A stretch of DNA of 64,000 nt from Phycomyces nitens (Eukaryota > Mucoromycota > Mucoromycetes > Mucorales > Phycomycetaceae). The DNA lies in the NCBI GenBank assembly GCA_022702545.1, contig JAHRBC010000001.1, positions 744,001 to 808,000 on the forward strand. Reading direction: 5' to 3'. The notes under the pieces are model-generated. The model was not told where the DNA came from. It saw nothing but the letters and a program-made list of their open reading frames with translations, and did no database searches. The position numbers and the translations under genes were made by a program. Within the stretch, counting starts at the first letter, position 1, and each line of letters begins with the position of its first letter. Shown here piece after piece: positions 61,956 to 64,000 of this stretch.

Positions 61956-63406
61956 ATCTTAATAGGCTTATAGCTAATGATTTCTCATACATTCAAGAGA
62001 ATGGGTTATTATTAAAAAAAAAACTTTTATATATCTATAAAATCAATAAAAGATAATCCAAAGATACCCCTAATTTTATATATTACTTGAAAGTCAAACA
62101 AAGGTTGGGCAATATTAATGGTATATTTTAGTCAATGGTGATTATTTAAGAGAAGCGAAGAGATAAATCCATAGGCAATAGATTTATCGATACTACTAAT
62201 CTAACAGTACTTTTGAGTACACATTTTGAACGATAACATCAACGATATATTTTGAACAATCCAAGTGGACCATAGACTATGCTTTACCCTTGACTGGAAA
62301 CATAAAAAAAAAGAGAATACAGAAGGTAAACTATTAATTGTTCCTACATAGGGTCTCTAAAAGACCAGTTAAATAAGAAATTGTTTTATCCCAAAGAAAC
62401 AACTTATTTTCTTACTAGGAAGGTTGACCTGTTTAATTGCTCTCACACTGCTATTAAGATAGGAAGATTCGCCAGTGTATTGATCCAACACATATCTTTT
62501 AAAGTAACCAGTACTTGTGCCGTCAAAGGTGTGGAAATCATAACTTTAAGTTCATAAAACCAGGCTCACAAACCCAATATATAAGAATAGCCATGCCAAT
62601 AGTTACAATGTGCCGCATTGCCGACGTACATGGTCAATATAGTAGAATAGGAATAACTGACAGAGCATTATTAAGTAATGTACTTTGTATACTAGATGCG
62701 TTTAAGGAAGACAGGCGGTTTGTAAACTTAGATTTACAGTTGCGAAATAGCAAATAAATTAACTATCAAAGTACCCAACGTACCTGCTGGTTAGACAGGA
62801 TGCGCCTACAACAACTAACACTTTCCATGTAAGTGTCAAAAGGCGATACTTGTGCTGCTTTTTATTCCTTTATCTTATTTGATATATATCTTGAAATAAT
62901 AATATGTGAATATATTAGCCAGCTTGAATAGCCTACATACTATTGTGTTTAAATTATGGGTTTTACTTACTTCATGTACTAACTCAGTCCGACATGATGC
63001 TTGACCTTGATGCTTAACCTTTCATAGCTACAGTAATCGCATAACAAATTATTATGGTATATAAACATTAGTCAATCTAAATAATTTTGTCATATTACTC
63101 TGCAATTTAAATGTCACTTACTTTCCCCACCTGTGGGCAGCCATTGGGCTAACAGGGAAAAGAGAAAGAGCCAAAAAAATCAGGTTGTTGTCAATTAAAT
63201 AATATAAAGTCAAATTGTAGGTGCTATATGAGCACTTTGGGTTTGTTTGAACTATACATCACAAGTATTACTGACAGACTATTTGACATGATAAAGATGT
63301 GTATCACTAGTATTATCTTATAAGTATTTTATGAGGCTGTACCCATGTTTATTTTATGATAGTGTGCCGATGGAGAATAACAAGATTGAATCATATAATG
63401 TCAAGA
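61956..63406. other. Intergenic, no gene recognised
   Basis: AT-rich. The 80-codon frame at 62515-62757 lacks an ATG start and has no recognisable motif. Confidence 0.45.
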
Positions 63407-64000
63407 TGAATATGATAATAAAGTATATGTATTTATTAAATAATAATAACAATTAAATTCATTCCAAACAAACATAATCTTTGCGGCTGTTCCAGGTCCT
63501 CCATACGTGCTTCATATCTTTCTCTTGCGTGTTGAAATCTGCTGCAACAAAAAAGAAAGAAATAATAAAAAAATAAAAAATACATACCCAACGTTTAGCC
63601 AGACACGCCAAGGATACGACACCGAATGGATCAGCTCACTCGATGAAGGGCCTATCTAAAGCCTCCCACATTTCCCCCAATCTAAACCCACTAAACTACC
63701 TCCGACCACTCCCAAACCGAAACCTGGAAACCGGGACACCACCAGAGCTCAGTCAGGATCCTCGACACCACTCCTACGATCCCGTTGGCTTGAACCTCGT
63801 ATCTAGAGCAAAAAAGAGAAGAAGCTGTGATTGTGTTTGGGGAATGTCAATTGGAATGATGCTTACCAATTATGAGCCCAGTAGACACCTGAGGGTCTTT
63901 GTTACAATTCCACACAGGCACCTAAAGGACTGGCTGGCTGTATGATGCACATAGAAAGAAGTCAAAATAGATGTTAGTGTATTTGTGCGTCAAAAAAATA
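63407..64000 (-). repeat. Module 2 repeat unit, fifth copy, cut by window end
   Basis: Reverse complement of about 18440-19040, nearly identical. It contains the last exons on the minus strand (HARERYEARMEDLEQPQR) and the opposite 100-codon frame at 63643-63945 (+), with substitutions I to N, V to M and D to N against the other copies. It lies about 44 kb from the nearest other copy, so the unit is dispersed, not only clustered. Confidence 0.85.

Overview
The window looks like nuclear DNA of a Mucoromycota (zygomycete, probably Mucorales) fungus. It is AT-rich, its genes carry many short introns of roughly 45-130 bp, and it combines a secreted CE4 chitin deacetylase, an Hsp70-like ATPase of the HSPA12 type, WWE and samB-type MYND proteins, Tc1/mariner relics and chromodomain Ty3/gypsy elements. 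I cannot name the species. Gene models below come from hand splicing on reading frame, splice sites and family knowledge.

Positions 1-22770 are a nested repeat landscape. A near-perfect inverted repeat (arms 1-3934 and 6282-10217, position x pairing with about 10217-x) encloses a 2.3 kb spacer. Each arm holds a decayed Ty3/gypsy integrase-chromodomain segment, an LTR ('LTR-B'), a small two-exon gene for an 87-residue acidic protein ('module 1'), a 240 bp LTR-like repeat ('repeat A') and a second multi-exon module ('module 2'). Further copies of both modules follow to 19030. Two 475 bp elements ('LTR-C') have clear 4 bp target duplications. A GC-rich gag-protease fragment lies at 20801-22399. 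A last copy of module 2 starts at 63407 and runs off the right edge.

Positions 25378-61955 are ordinary host sequence. In order they carry a Ysc84-like SYLF-SH3 protein (+), CRIPT (+), then ten minus-strand entries: a coiled-coil protein, a transposase-derived HTH protein, an Hsp70-like protein, a dead Tc1/mariner transposase, Sec61 alpha, chitin deacetylase, a polo-like kinase, NDUFS4, a WWE-domain protein and a samB-type MYND protein. A plasma-membrane Na+/H+ antiporter (+) and a GT28-type glycosyltransferase (+) follow. These genes serve unrelated functions (actin patch/endocytosis, RNA processing, ER translocation, cell wall, mitosis, respiration, ion homeostasis) and show no sign of being a cluster.

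The least explained item is the module 1 family. Five intact copies have exactly the same exon lengths (94 + 170 bp), including one strongly diverged copy, and all keep an acidic SUMO-interaction-like motif. They travel with module 2 inside the repeat region.
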